Assembly: GCA_021809425.1 (NCBI GenBank) | Contig: JAKBAA010000002.1 | Span: 67,634-106,165 of the forward strand | Origin: Actinomycetes bacterium | GTDB lineage: Bacteria > Actinomycetota > Acidimicrobiia > Acidimicrobiales > Bog-793 | Direction of reading: 5' to 3' | DNA: 38,532 bases | Part shown: piece by piece, positions 1 through 8,249 of the stretch | Position numbering within the stretch: the stretch's first letter is position 1 | How the letters are laid out: every line of letters starts with the position of its first letter | Notes under the pieces: generated by a model | What the model was told of the DNA's origin: nothing | The model's database searches: none | The model's input: the letters and a program-made list of their open reading frames with translations, nothing else | Program-made: the position numbers and the translations under genes

Positions 1-587
1 ATCGACGGGTTCTCGCTCTTGCGGGCGATCTTGTCGATCTCGTCGATGTAGATGATCCCGGTCTCTGCCTTCTTGACGTCGTAGTCGGCCGCCTGGATCA
101 GCTTGAGCAGGATGTTCTCGACGTCCTCGCCCACGTAGCCCGCCTCGGTGAGCGCCGTGGCGTCGGCGATGGCGAACGGGACGTTGAGCATCCGGGCGAG
201 CGTCTGGGCGAGCAGCGTCTTGCCGCAGCCGGTCGGCCCGAGGAGCAGGATGTTCGACTTGGCCAGCTCGACGTCCTGGTCGCCGGTCGAGCCGGCCTGG
301 ACGCGCTTGTAGTGGTTGTAGACGGCGACCGAGAGGATCTTCTTCGCCTTGTCCTGCCCGATCACGTAGTCGTTCAGGAACTCGAAGATCTCCCGCGGCT
401 TCGGCAGGTCCTCGAAGCGCACCTCGGAGGTCTCCGAGAGCTCCTCCTCGATGATGTCGTTGCACAGCTCGATGCACTCGTCGCAGATGTAGACGCCCGG
501 CCCCGCGATCAGCTTCTTCACCTGCTTCTGCGACTTGCCGCAGAAGCTGCACTTCACGAGCTCCCCCCCGTCGCCGAACTTGGCCAC
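1..587 (-). CDS. clpX: ClpX, ATP-dependent Clp protease ATP-binding subunit (partial, N-terminal part)
   Basis: ClpX is the AAA+ unfoldase that recognises substrates and feeds them to ClpP in the cytoplasm. The visible 195 codons start at GTG 587, preceded by a strong Shine-Dalgarno (GAGGAGGG, 3 nt before the start region), and continue off the left edge. The N-terminal zinc-binding domain has C13-x2-C16 and C35-x18-C-type spacing (C13, C16, C35, C38). The AAA+ Walker A motif GPTGCGKT follows, then Walker B with [10 protein letters not shown] close to the edge. The sensor, ATPase C-terminal and IGF-loop regions lie outside the window. The gene lies 17 nt downstream of clpP in the same direction, the usual tig-clpP-clpX order. 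Identification is certain; only the C-terminal half is unseen. Confidence 0.97.
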   Translation of the reverse strand, partial: MAKFGDGGELVKCSFCGKSQKQVKKLIAGPGVYICDECIELCNDIIEEELSETSEVRFEDLPKPREIFEFLNDYVIGQDKAKKILSVAVYNHYKRVQAGSTGDQDVELAKSNILLLGPTGCGKTLLAQTLARMLNVPFAIADATALTEAGYVGEDVENILLKLIQAADYDVKKAETGIIYIDEIDKIARKSENPS

Positions 588-604
588 GTTCCCTCCTCGC
601 CCGT

Positions 605-1234
605 TCAGGCCGCGCCGGCCGCGGACATGGTGTCGATCACCTCGCGGTTCGTGATCACCTCGTCGATCACACCGTAGGCGCGCGCCTCGTCGGCGCTCAT
701 GATGAAGTCTCGATCCGTGTCACGCTGGATTCGATCGACCGATTGGCCCGTATCTTGAGCGAGCATCTCGTTGAGCATGTCGCGCATGCGGAGGATCTCC
801 TTCGCCTGCAGCTCGATGTCGGTCGCCTGGCCGGCCGCCCCGCCGTAGGGCTGGTGGAGCAGGATGCGGGCGTGCGGCAGGGCGAACCGCTTGCCGTGGG
901 TGCCAGCCGCCAGCAGCACCGCCGCCGCCGAGGCGGCCTGCCCGAAGCAGAACGTCGACTTGTCCGGCCGGACGTACTTCATGGTGTCGTAGATGGCGAA
1001 CAGCGCCGTGATGTCGCCGCCGGGCGAGTTGATGTAGATGTTGATGTCCTTCTCCTGGTCCTCGGACTCGAGGAACAGCATCTGGGCGCACACCAGGTTG
1101 GCCACCGTGTCGTCGATCGGCGTGCCGATGAAGATGATCCGCTCGCGCAGCAGGCGGGAGTAGAGGTCGTAGGCACGCTCGCCCCGGCTCGACTGCTCGA
1201 CCACGGTCGGCACGAGATAGCTGGAGGCGTTCAC
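605..1234 (-). CDS. clpP: ClpP, ATP-dependent Clp protease proteolytic subunit
   Basis: Serine peptidase (family S14) of 209 residues that forms the proteolytic chamber of ClpXP/ClpCP. The catalytic triad is visible: S102 in GQAAS, H127 in LLHQP and D172 in QRDTD. The NSPGG oxyanion-region motif is also present. Length matches the family. The GTG start at 1234 overlaps the TGA of tig in a GTGA arrangement, so translation is probably coupled to trigger factor. clpX follows 17 nt downstream. Many actinobacteria carry two tandem clpP copies; only one is seen here. Confidence 0.97.
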   Translation of the reverse strand: MNASSYLVPTVVEQSSRGERAYDLYSRLLRERIIFIGTPIDDTVANLVCAQMLFLESEDQEKDINIYINSPGGDITALFAIYDTMKYVRPDKSTFCFGQAASAAAVLLAAGTHGKRFALPHARILLHQPYGGAAGQATDIELQAKEILRMRDMLNEMLAQDTGQSVDRIQRDTDRDFIMSADEARAYGVIDEVITNREVIDTMSAAGAA

Positions 1235-2592
1235 TCGTCGACTCCTTCTGACACGTCGTCCCCCATGTGTGCTTCCGTCCCGTCGTCGTCGCTGACGAGC
1301 ATCGAGCGATCCAGCGGATTCCCCTCCTCGTCGACGGCGCTGACGTGCTCAACGAGCCACTCCAGGGCCTTCGAGTTCCTGAGCTGTGAGCGTAGCCCAG
1401 CGAGGCGTCCGTCCCGCTCGAGCACCTCGCGCAGCTGGGCCGGCGTCGAGCGGTTCTGGTCGGCGAGCCGGACGATCTCCTCGTCGAGGTCGGACTCGTC
1501 CACCTCGAGCCCCTCGGCGCCGGCGAGCGCCCGCAGGGCCAGGTCGGCCTTCACCTGCTTGGTCGCCTGGGACTGCAGCTCGGCGAGGAAGGCTTCGGGC
1601 TCCTGGCCGGTCGCCTCCAGGTACTCCTCGAAGCGGAGCCGCTGGGCGTCGAGGCGGTGGGAGAACCCGTGCAGCAGCTCCTGGGTCTCCGCCTGGACGA
1701 GCGCCTCGGGGGGGTCGTCCTCGACGAGCTCCACAAGGGCGTCGAGGGCGCCCTCGCGCAGCGCCATCGTCGCCTGGAGCCGCCGGAGGCGGACGAGCCG
1801 CACCTCGAGGTCGGCTCGCAGCTCGGCCATCGTCTCGAACTCCGAGGCGTCCGTGGCGAACTCGTCGTCCACCTCCGGCAGCACCTTCTCGCGCACCTGC
1901 TTCACCAGGATGCGCAGGTCGGCGGCCCCGTCCGGGGCGTCCTCGGCGGTCAGCTCGACGACGTCGCCGGCATTCTTGCCGGCCAACGCGGCGTCGGCCT
2001 CGCCGACGAGGGTGTTGGTACCGAGCTCGTAGACGAGGTCGTCGGCGCTCAGCCCCTCGGCCGGCGCCCCGTCACGGGTGCCGTGGACGTCCAGGGTGAG
2101 CACGTCTCCGTCCCGGGCAGCTCGCTCCACCTCGCGCAGCGTGGCGAACTGCTCCCGCAGCCGGTCGACCTGGGCGTCGAGCTCGTCCGGGCCGGGGACC
2201 GGCGACGGCACCGTGACGACGAGGCCCTGGTAGCCGGCGAGGTGGATCTCCGGACGCACCTCGACGACGGCGTCGAACACCACGTCCCCGCCCTCGCTCC
2301 CCGACGTGACGTCGATCTCGGGATTGGCGATGACGTCCAGGTCGGTCTCCTCGACCGCCTCGCTGTAGTACCGGGGCAGGGCGTCGCGCAGGACCTCCTC
2401 CCGGATCGCCTTCACGCCGAGACGGCTCTCGAGGAGCCGGCGCGGCACCTTGCCAGGCCGGAAGCCCGGCAGCCGCACCTCGCGGACGAGCCGGCGCATC
2501 GTGTCGTCCTGCGCGCTGCGCAGCTCGTCCTCGTCGACCTCGACGGTGAGCTTGACCTTGTTGCCTTCGAGCGGTTCGACGGAGGTTCGCAT
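1231..2592 (-). CDS. tig: Trigger factor, ribosome-associated chaperone and peptidyl-prolyl isomerase
   Basis: Trigger factor binds at the ribosomal exit tunnel and shields nascent chains. The 453-residue protein has the N-terminal ribosome-binding domain with the signature loop around residues 40-50 (GFRPGKVPR), then an FKBP-type PPIase region (about 150-240), then a long helical C-terminal domain rich in Glu, Arg and Leu ending in an acidic tail. ATG 2592 is chosen because the protein then begins [15 protein letters not shown], as in the family; the reading frame stays open further upstream, but that stretch lies inside nhaA. Its stop overlaps the clpP start (GTGA). A -10-like TAGACT sits 11 nt before the ATG and overlaps the nhaA stop codon. 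Confidence 0.96.
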   Translation of the reverse strand: MRTSVEPLEGNKVKLTVEVDEDELRSAQDDTMRRLVREVRLPGFRPGKVPRRLLESRLGVKAIREEVLRDALPRYYSEAVEETDLDVIANPEIDVTSGSEGGDVVFDAVVEVRPEIHLAGYQGLVVTVPSPVPGPDELDAQVDRLREQFATLREVERAARDGDVLTLDVHGTRDGAPAEGLSADDLVYELGTNTLVGEADAALAGKNAGDVVELTAEDAPDGAADLRILVKQVREKVLPEVDDEFATDASEFETMAELRADLEVRLVRLRRLQATMALREGALDALVELVEDDPPEALVQAETQELLHGFSHRLDAQRLRFEEYLEATGQEPEAFLAELQSQATKQVKADLALRALAGAEGLEVDESDLDEEIVRLADQNRSTPAQLREVLERDGRLAGLRSQLRNSKALEWLVEHVSAVDEEGNPLDRSMLVSDDDGTEAHMGDDVSEGVDE

Positions 2593-2603
2593 ACGAAGTC
2601 GGG

Positions 2604-2609
2604 AGTCTA
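2604..2609 (-). promoter_or_regulatory. -10-like element of tig
   Basis: TAGACT on the minus strand ends 11 nt before the tig ATG and includes the TAG stop of nhaA. No matching -35 is evident. It fits the near-leaderless pattern seen at several genes in this window. Assignment is by inspection only. Confidence 0.4.
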
Positions 2610-3785
2610 CTGGCCCCCCGCCCGCCGCTCCGACGAGCCAGCCCGGCGGCGGCCGACGAGCAGCAGGCCGGCACCTGCGGCGAGGGCCACCAGCGACCCG
2701 CCGAGCAGGCCGAGGCGCGTGGCGGCGAGCAGGCCGGGATGCCCACCGAAGGCCCGGTTGGCCACGAGCAACGGGACGGTGAAGCCGACCCCGCAAAGGG
2801 CGGCGACGCCCGTGAGGGTGCGCAGGCCGACCCCGCCGGGCAGGCGCTGGCCGAGCAGCCGGGCGGCCGCCACCGACGCGAGGGTGATGCCGGCCGCCTT
2901 CCCGACGACCCGGGCGGCGAGGATGGCGCCGAGGACCGTCCCCGCCCCGTGGCCGAGCGACACGGTGCCGATGGCCACGCCGGCGTTGGCCAGGGCGAAC
3001 ACCGGGAGCACCGCACCGTTGACCACCGGCCGCAGCGCCGTCTCGAGCCGCGTCGGGCTGCCGTCGGGCGACGACGCCACCAGGGCGCCGGCGAGCACCC
3101 CGGCCAGCGCCGGCTCCACCCCGGACCCTTCGAGTGCCAGCCAGCAGACGATGCCGAGCGCCGCCACGAGCGCCGGGTGGGCCACACAGAAGCGACGTGC
3201 GGCCACGCCGACGAGCAGCGCCGCCCCGGCGACGGCCACCCTCGCCGGGTCGAGCCGCTCGGAGTAGCCGAGGACGAGCACGGCGAGCGACCCCAGGTCG
3301 TCGGCGACGGCCAGGGCGAGCACGAACATACGAAGCCCGAGCGGTATCCGCCGTCCGAACAGCGACAGCGTGCCCACCGCGAACGCCGCATCCGTCGCCA
3401 TCGGGACGCCGTAGCCGGCGAGCGGCGGACCGCCGTGGGCGACGGCCACGTAGGCGAGCCCGGCTCCGGCCATCCCGCCGAGGGCGGCGGCCACCGGCAC
3501 GGCGGCGGCGCGCGGGCTGCGCAGGTCGCCATAGCGCAGCTCCCTCGACAGCTCGAGGCCGACGACGAGCAGGAACAGCGCCATCCCGCCGTCGTTCACC
3601 CATCCGAGGGGCCCTCCGGGCACGGCGAGCACCCCGAGCCGCCGGACGGTGCCTGCCACCCACACCCCGGCATACGACCCGGGTGCCGCGCTCGCCCAGG
3701 TGACGCCGGCGAGCGCGGCGACGACGAGCAGGACCCCGGCCGTCGCGTCCGCGCCGAGGCGCGCCACCAGGCCGCCCGGGGGCAC
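2607..3785 (-). CDS. nhaA: NhaA-type Na+/H+ antiporter
   Basis: Membrane antiporter that exports Na+ in exchange for protons. NhaA landmarks are clear: FLLVVGLELSRE in an early helix; MATDAAFAVG, with the Asp equivalent to E. coli D133; and AVADDLG, with the adjacent Asp pair equivalent to D163/D164 that binds cations. Alternating hydrophobic segments run through the protein, consistent with about 12 membrane helices. The start is uncertain. The frame stays open upstream through the antisense of tRNA-Pro, which cannot be coding here. GTG 3785 gives 392 residues and GTG 3767 gives 386, both near the usual 388. Neither has a strong ribosome site. The stop lies 14 nt before tig, so nhaA may be cotranscribed with tig-clpP-clpX. 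Confidence 0.9.
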   Translation of the reverse strand: MPPGGLVARLGADATAGVLLVVAALAGVTWASAAPGSYAGVWVAGTVRRLGVLAVPGGPLGWVNDGGMALFLLVVGLELSRELRYGDLRSPRAAAVPVAAALGGMAGAGLAYVAVAHGGPPLAGYGVPMATDAAFAVGTLSLFGRRIPLGLRMFVLALAVADDLGSLAVLVLGYSERLDPARVAVAGAALLVGVAARRFCVAHPALVAALGIVCWLALEGSGVEPALAGVLAGALVASSPDGSPTRLETALRPVVNGAVLPVFALANAGVAIGTVSLGHGAGTVLGAILAARVVGKAAGITLASVAAARLLGQRLPGGVGLRTLTGVAALCGVGFTVPLLVANRAFGGHPGLLAATRLGLLGGSLVALAAGAGLLLVGRRRAGSSERRAGGQ

Positions 3786-3808
3786 CCCAGCGTGGCAGCA
3801 TGGGGGAA

Positions 3809-3883
3809 CGGGGAGTAGCGCAGCTTGGTTAGCGCGCCTGCTTTGGGAGCAGGAGGCCGCGGGTTCGAATCCCGCCTCCCCGA
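3809..3883 (+). tRNA. tRNA-Pro (anticodon TGG)
   Basis: A 75-nt cloverleaf. The acceptor CGGGGAG (3809-3815) pairs with CTCCCCG (3876-3882), with discriminator A3883. The anticodon stem CCTGC/GCAGG encloses loop TTTGGGA, with anticodon TGG at 3844-3846. The T arm contains GGGTTCGAATCCC. The 3' CCA is not encoded. It is transcribed divergently from nhaA. Confidence 0.96.
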
Positions 3884-4085
3884 CCGCCTCCGGGTCGGCC
3901 GCACCCGCCCCGGGCCCACGCGCCCCCGGCGCGGGCTCGTCGGTCGGGTGCTCGGGCGGTGTCGTCATCGGCTGCTCCACGTTGGATCGACGCCGACCAG
4001 GCTTCCCGGCACTCCGCTCGGCTCGAGCCTAGAGGTGGCGCGCCGTAGCGCCGGCCGGGTCGCCCTCGTGGACCGCCGGGAGGCG

Positions 4086-5066
4086 TCAGCCGAGCACGCC
4101 GAGCGCCAGCACGGCCGCCCCGATCGCCCCGGCCCGCTCGCCGAGTGACGCGGTGACGACCGGCACCTGGCGCGGCCCCGAGCCGCGCCGGCAGGTGGCC
4201 TCGTAGCGGGCGATCGCCGGCGGGAACAGCACGCTCCCGGCCGCTGCGAGGCCGCCACCGAGGATGATCCTGCCGGGGTCGAGCAGCTCGGCGAGGTTGC
4301 CGAGGCCGAGCGCCAGGTAGTCGGCGTACTCGCCGACGACGGCCGCCGCCTCCGGGTCGCCGGCGGATGCCGCGGCGACCACCTGCTCGGCCCGCAGCGC
4401 CTCGATGCCCCCGGCCGCCTCGGCGAGCCCGGGCGCCCGGCCCTCGAGGACGGCCCGCCGTGCCAGGTAGGCGAGCCCGGTGCCCGAGGCGAACCGCTCC
4501 CAGCAGCCGCGCCGCCCGCATCCGCACCGGGGGCCGGACGGATCGACCACCATGTGGCCGACCTCTGCCGCAAAGTTGCGCTCCCCATGCACGATCGAGC
4601 CGGCCGTGACGATCCCGCCGCCGATGCCGGTCCCGAGGGTGACCGTGATCGAGTCAGTCACGCCCTGCCCAGCCCCGAAGGCGTGCTCCCCGGCGGCGGC
4701 GCACGTGGCGTCGTTGTCCACGACGAGCACCAACGGGCCGGCGCTGCTCCCGAGCAGCCCCTCCAGCCGGGGGCGAAGGCTCGCGGGGAGGTCGAGACCG
4801 GCGACGTCGTGGATGTTGGCGGTCTCGTGCAGCACGCCGGCGCGGTCGACGAGGCCGGGCAGCCCGGCGCCGACCCCGACCACGGTCGAGGTCGGCGAGC
4901 CGAGGTCGGCCAGCACCGCCTCGACGCAGGCGCAGAGCACGTCGACGAGGGCCTCCTTGGTGGCCGGCGAGGCGAGCCGCGCCTCTGCAACCACCTCACC
5001 TGCATCGGTGACGGCACAGCCGAGCACCTTCGTGCCACCGACGTCGAGCCCGATACCGATCGCCAC
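4086..5066 (-). CDS. ROK-family sugar kinase (probable glucokinase)
   Basis: ROK-family cytoplasmic kinase of 326 residues that phosphorylates a hexose with ATP (or polyphosphate in some members). The N-terminal phosphate-binding loop is LDVGGTK (7-13). The catalytic Asp is D119 in VDNDATC. The second phosphate loop is LGTGIGGG (144-151). The ROK zinc site is H171 with C181, C183 and C188 (GHMVVD followed by CGCGRRGC). The ExGH motif (EVGH) favours glucose, but N-acetylmannosamine or allose kinases share it, so substrate is inferred only. GTG 5066 is preceded at 9 nt by the hexamer TAGCGT. A gap of about 200 nt to tRNA-Pro holds no recognisable gene. Confidence 0.88.
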   Translation of the reverse strand: MAIGIGLDVGGTKVLGCAVTDAGEVVAEARLASPATKEALVDVLCACVEAVLADLGSPTSTVVGVGAGLPGLVDRAGVLHETANIHDVAGLDLPASLRPRLEGLLGSSAGPLVLVVDNDATCAAAGEHAFGAGQGVTDSITVTLGTGIGGGIVTAGSIVHGERNFAAEVGHMVVDPSGPRCGCGRRGCWERFASGTGLAYLARRAVLEGRAPGLAEAAGGIEALRAEQVVAAASAGDPEAAAVVGEYADYLALGLGNLAELLDPGRIILGGGLAAAGSVLFPPAIARYEATCRRGSGPRQVPVVTASLGERAGAIGAAVLALGVLG

Positions 5067-5075
5067 GAGCGAAGG

Positions 5076-5081
5076 ACGCTA
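5076..5081 (-). promoter_or_regulatory. -10-like element of the ROK kinase gene
   Basis: TAGCGT on the minus strand lies 9 nt before GTG 5066, compatible with transcription starting at or next to the start codon. No convincing -35. Confidence 0.35.
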
Positions 5082-5139
5082 ACAGCCCCGCACCGGTCCG
5101 GCCCGGTCGCGGCCGGCGCGCGGCGGCGGCCGAGCGTGG

Positions 5140-6114
5140 TCACGGCTCGCGGACGACCTCGCGTGCCAGCTTGTCCTCTCGCAGGCCACGCCAGGTCGGC
5201 TGGCGGAGGTGGCCGGCCCCGGTCCACTCGGCGAAGCGCACCTCGCCCACCAGCACCGGGTTGACGAAGTGTGCCCCGCTCGCCCGAGCCCCGGGCAACG
5301 GGGCCTCGAACGGCGACACGCCGGTCTCGAGCGCCTCGAGCCGGCGCGTCAGCATCTGGAGCGCCGCCTCGTCGAACCCGGTCCCGACCTTGCCGACGTA
5401 CGCCAGGCGGTCGGCCGAGGGGATGCCGAGCAGGAGCGCACCGAACTGGGCCGCCCGGTGTCCCTCGCCCCGGGTGAAGCCACCGATGACGACCTCCTGT
5501 GTCCGGAGGTGCTTCACCTTCACCCAGGCCGTGCTGCGCCGCCCGGGCAGGTAGGGGCTGTCGCGTCGCTTGGCGACGACACCTTCGAGCCCGGCCGCCC
5601 TCGAGGCGTCGAGCACGTCGCCTCCTGGCGGGCCGAAGACGTCGGGCACCGACCAGCCCGGCCCGTCGAGGCCGAGCCCCTCGATGGCGCCGCGACGCTC
5701 GCCGTACGGCTCGGCGAAGAGCCATCGGTCCCCGATGCGCAGCACGTCGAACACGAGGTAGGCGAGCCCACCCACGCCGCCCGGCGATCGGCCCGACGCC
5801 GTGGCGTTCTGCAGGGCCTGGAAGCTCGGCCGGCCGGCCTCGTCGAGAGCGCACACCTCCCCGTCGACCACCACCGGCCCGGCCCGGCCCGCTCCGGAGC
5901 GCTCGACGCCCGTGGCCAGCGACGGGTAGGCCTGCGTCAGGTCGCGTCCGGACCGGCTGACCAGGCGGGCACCGGCGCCCTCGACGAGGGCGAGCGCCCG
6001 CACGCCGTCCCACTTGAGCTCGTACGACCACCCCTCCCCCTCCGGCAGGGGGCCGGCGGTGGCGAGCATGGGACGTAGCCCGGACGCGCCGACGTGCAGG
6101 TCGGGTGCCGCCAC
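5140..6114 (-). CDS. ATP-dependent DNA ligase (LigD-type ligase domain, stand-alone)
   Basis: ATP-dependent DNA ligase of 324 residues that works with Ku in non-homologous end joining. Motif I is ELKWDG with the adenylated lysine K34. Further nucleotidyltransferase motifs follow: VDGEV (motif III), YLVFDVL, and LEGVVAKRRDSPY (motif IV) with WVKVK (motif V). An OB-fold C-terminal part begins near 210. The polymerase and 3'-phosphoesterase domains found in full-length LigD are absent, so this is a single-domain ligase. The GTG start at 6114 shares its first G with the TAG stop of ku (a 1-nt overlap), which indicates tight coupling. Confidence 0.92.
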   Translation of the reverse strand: MAAPDLHVGASGLRPMLATAGPLPEGEGWSYELKWDGVRALALVEGAGARLVSRSGRDLTQAYPSLATGVERSGAGRAGPVVVDGEVCALDEAGRPSFQALQNATASGRSPGGVGGLAYLVFDVLRIGDRWLFAEPYGERRGAIEGLGLDGPGWSVPDVFGPPGGDVLDASRAAGLEGVVAKRRDSPYLPGRRSTAWVKVKHLRTQEVVIGGFTRGEGHRAAQFGALLLGIPSADRLAYVGKVGTGFDEAALQMLTRRLEALETGVSPFEAPLPGARASGAHFVNPVLVGEVRFAEWTGAGHLRQPTWRGLREDKLAREVVREP

Positions 6115-7196
6115 TACGAGGCGCGCCGGCGGCTCGCCGGAGGTCCCTGCCGCCGGGCCGCGACGACCGCATCGAGCAGCGCCGCACGACCCATCGACGA
6201 CCGTCCGGGCACCCCCAGCTCCCGGGCCAATCGGTACAGCTGGTCCCGGCGCAGCCCGGCGAGGTCCGCCACGCCCTCCGACTCGGCGGCGGCTCCGGCG
6301 GTCACCGCGGCCGGCGCCGAGCGACCACCGGCCCCCGGCCCGCCCGAGCCAGCGACCACCTGCGGCCCGTCCGGTGACCGGCCCGCCGGTCTGCCGGCGC
6401 CGTCACCCCTGCCGCTGCGCCGCCGGCGAGCCTCCTCGAGCGAGCGCGACAGCACCGACACGAGGTCGACCACGTTCGACGCCTCCGGCGCCTTGGCATG
6501 CACGTCGATCGCCTCCCCCCTCGCCTTCGCCTCGATCAGCGCCTCGAGCCGCTGGCGATAGGTGTCGTGATAGCTCGCCGGGTCGAACGCCGCCTGCATC
6601 GACTCGACAAGCGACAGGGCGATGTCGAGCTCGCGCCCCGCCACCACCCCGCTGATGCCCTCCAGCTCGACCGGCGGCTCGCGCACCTCGTCGGCGAAGC
6701 GCATCGTCGAGAGCACCAGCACGCCGGCGCTGCTGCGGATCGCCGCCAGGTGCTCGCGCTCGCGCAGCACGAACGTGGCGATCCCGACGCGACCGGACCG
6801 CTCGAGGGCGGCTGCCAGGAGGGCGTAGGGGCGCCGCGCCGCCGGCGTCGCCGGCGCCAGGTAGTAGGGCGTCTCGTACAGCAACGGGTCGATCTGCTCG
6901 CCGTCCACGAAGTCCTGCAGGTCGATCGTTCGCGACTGCTCCGGGGCCGCTGCCGCCAGGTCGTCGTCGTCGACCACCACGATCCGGCCGTCCTCCACCG
7001 GCACACCCCGCACGATCCGCTCGAGCGGGACCTCCTCGCCGGTCGCCTCGTTCACCCGCCGGTACCGGATCCGGTTCGACGTCCCCCGCTCGAGCTGGTG
7101 GAACCGGACCCGCTGCTCCCGTACCGCCCCGTGCAGGCCGACGGGGATGCTCACCAGGCCGAACGCGATCGAACCCTTCCACACCGGTCTCGCCAC
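6114..7196 (-). CDS. ku: Ku, DNA end-binding protein of non-homologous end joining
   Basis: Bacterial Ku homodimer subunit of 360 residues that rings DNA ends and recruits the ligase. The N-terminal half matches the Ku core: MARPVWKGSIAFGLVSIPV, then the FHQL and RYRRVNEATGEEV segments, then the PYYLAPA and FADE regions. After about residue 260 comes a low-complexity Gly/Pro/Ser/Ala linker, then a small C-terminal helical module (about 310-347, with LAGLRRDQLYRLARELGV) resembling SAP or Rho-N type DNA-binding modules. Such C-terminal extensions vary among Ku proteins and modulate DNA binding. Start GTG 7196. It is first in a two-gene operon with the ligase. Confidence 0.94.
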   Translation of the reverse strand: MARPVWKGSIAFGLVSIPVGLHGAVREQRVRFHQLERGTSNRIRYRRVNEATGEEVPLERIVRGVPVEDGRIVVVDDDDLAAAAPEQSRTIDLQDFVDGEQIDPLLYETPYYLAPATPAARRPYALLAAALERSGRVGIATFVLREREHLAAIRSSAGVLVLSTMRFADEVREPPVELEGISGVVAGRELDIALSLVESMQAAFDPASYHDTYRQRLEALIEAKARGEAIDVHAKAPEASNVVDLVSVLSRSLEEARRRRSGRGDGAGRPAGRSPDGPQVVAGSGGPGAGGRSAPAAVTAGAAAESEGVADLAGLRRDQLYRLARELGVPGRSSMGRAALLDAVVAARRQGPPASRRRAS

Positions 7197-7256
7197 GCTG
7201 CCCTGCTACCCGTCGCCCCAGCCACCCACACCGGGCCGACTACCATGGCGATCCTC

Positions 7257-7327
7257 GCGGGCGTAGCTCAATGGCAGAGCCCCAGCCTTCCAAGCTGGTC
7301 ATGCGGGTTCGATCCCCGTCGCCCGCT
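7257..7327 (+). tRNA. tRNA-Gly (anticodon TCC)
   Basis: A 71-nt cloverleaf. The acceptor GCGGGCG (7257-7263) pairs with CGCCCGC (7320-7326), with discriminator T7327. The anticodon stem CCAGC/GCTGG encloses CTTCCAA, with anticodon TCC at 7289-7291. The T arm contains GGGTTCGATCCCC. The CCA end is not encoded. The accessory region with toxin-antitoxin genes and remnants begins directly downstream. Confidence 0.96.
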
Positions 7328-7501
7328 CTTACCTGACTCACCTGTTCTCCCTGGTCAGCAACCCTTTCTGGCGAGGCGCTCAGTGACCGCTGCCGACCGC
7401 TGCAACCCCTGGGAACGCGCCCGATCGCGCCCAGATCGCGCCCAGATCGCGCCCGGGCAGATGGAGGTCCGGGGGGGCGCCGCTCCGATCGCCGCGCCCG
7501 G
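7328..7501. other. Non-coding stretch after tRNA-Gly with a short tandem repeat
   Basis: No supportable gene. It contains three 11-bp tandem units GATCGCGCCCA (7423-7455, last base varied). No perfect copy of the tRNA-Gly 3' end was seen elsewhere in the window, so an attachment-site pair is not demonstrated. Confidence 0.5.
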
Positions 7502-7627
7502 CGTCGGTGGACCACCGGCGAGGCCCACCAGGACGCTGAGGCAGTCGAGGCCCACGTCGCCGACGGTGAGCCGGTCCCTGAAGAGGCGGGGAAGCCGCAG
7601 CTCCTCTCGGTGAGCGTGGCCGCGTAG
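7502..7627 (+). pseudogene. Remnant of a HicB-like antitoxin C-terminus
   Basis: An open stretch ending in TAG 7627 translates to a segment including TTGEAHQDAEAVEAHVADG and then EPVPEEAGKPQLLSVSVAA. This resembles the last ~40 residues of HicB-type antitoxins: a TxGET-like turn, an (E)A(V/I)E helix, then DGEPVPEP and a terminal beta strand. No start codon with a ribosome site and no N-terminal half are visible, and no HicA partner is adjacent. I read it as a 3' gene fragment. The resemblance is from memory of the family and needs a profile search. Confidence 0.4.
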
Positions 7628-7985
7628 CCACGGTCCATTGCCCCGTAGCGCCGATCGACGAAGCAACCAGGGCGGCCGGAAGGCGGGTGACCGCGGAGAC
7701 GGCCGAGTCCCTCGTGCTGGTGCCGAGCGGGCTACCAGGTCACGGACCGTCCCAGGCGGCGCGAGGCGCGACAGCGTCGGCAGCCGAGCGGCGGCTCCTG
7801 CGTGTGGCGAGCGTCGACCGCTTCGCAACGCCCTGCAGGGGCACGACGCCGGTGCTTCAAGCCGGCAGGGACGCTCGTACGTGCCGATCTGCGCTTTGTC
7901 CGATGGGCCGGCGCCGTCGTTCTGGCGCGACATTCTGCGTCGAGCGCGCGGCTGAGACGTCTCGACCGCCTGCACGCTCAGGCGA
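7628..7985. other. Region without a recognisable gene between the hicB-like remnant and mazEF
   Basis: Several frames are open, as expected at this GC content, but none has family-like sequence or a ribosome site. Base composition is less strictly codon-patterned than in the neighbours, consistent with decayed or non-coding DNA. Confidence 0.45.
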
Positions 7986-8005
7986 GTCTACGTTTCGTCT
8001 ACACT
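7986..8005 (+). promoter_or_regulatory. Promoter and possible autoregulatory direct repeats of the mazEF-type operon
   Basis: The hexamer GTCTAC occurs twice, at 7986-7991 and 7997-8002, one helical turn apart (11 bp). The second copy overlaps a -10-like TACACT (8000-8005) that ends 7 nt before the antitoxin ATG. Ribbon-helix-helix antitoxins commonly bind such repeats to repress their own operon; binding here is inferred. Confidence 0.45.
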
Positions 8006-8012
8006 GGGGGAC

Positions 8013-8249
8013 ATGGGTGCTGAAGAGACCACCACCGTGCGGGTCCGCCGGCCTGACTCCGAACGGCTGCAGTCGATCGCGAAGTCCCGGCAGACCACGG
8101 TCGTGGAGGTCGTCCACTCGGCGATCGAGGCCCTCGAGCGCCAGGAGTTCCTTCGCGGCCTGGGCGACGACTACCGCCGACTCCGCGACGATCCCCAGCG
8201 GTGGGAGGCGTACCAGGACGAGCGCAAGGAGTGGGATCCCCTCGGGTGA
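8013..8249 (+). CDS. mazE: Ribbon-helix-helix antitoxin of a MazEF-type module
   Basis: A 78-residue protein. The N-terminal part (about 6-45) has the RHH pattern: a basic beta strand TTTVRVRR followed by two helices with SERLQSIAKSRQTTVVEVV and a hydrophobic HSAIEAL stretch. The C-terminal part is charged (LGDDYRRLRDDPQRW, ending WDPLG) and is the likely toxin-binding tail. Its TGA overlaps the toxin GTG (GTGA), the usual coupling of antitoxin before toxin. It should neutralise the adjacent MazF-like RNase and repress the operon through the GTCTAC repeats upstream. Confidence 0.85.
   Translation: MGAEETTTVRVRRPDSERLQSIAKSRQTTVVEVVHSAIEALERQEFLRGLGDDYRRLRDDPQRWEAYQDERKEWDPLG

Noticed and set aside
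743-2032. Long plus-strand open frame opposite clpP and tig
   Set aside because: Antisense shadow of strongly conserved genes; Arg/Ser/Ala-rich sequence with no family-like motif or ribosome site.
2739-3818. 359-codon plus-strand open frame opposite nhaA
   Set aside because: Mirror of NhaA; His/Gly/Arg-rich, no motif, typical of high-GC antisense frames.
3785-3980. Extension of nhaA upstream through the antisense of tRNA-Pro
   Set aside because: The extra N-terminus includes GFEPAASCSQSRRANQAALL, the well-known false translation of an antisense tRNA; the gene must start after the tRNA.
7257-7327. tRNA-Gly 3' end as an attL site of an integrated element
   Set aside because: No second copy of the tRNA 3' end and no integrase gene could be seen in the window; only a possibility.
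7355-7975. 206-codon minus-strand open frame after tRNA-Gly, considered as an integrase remnant
   Set aside because: Translation is Arg/Pro/Ser-rich without tyrosine-recombinase motifs; it overlaps antisense of the hicB-like remnant.
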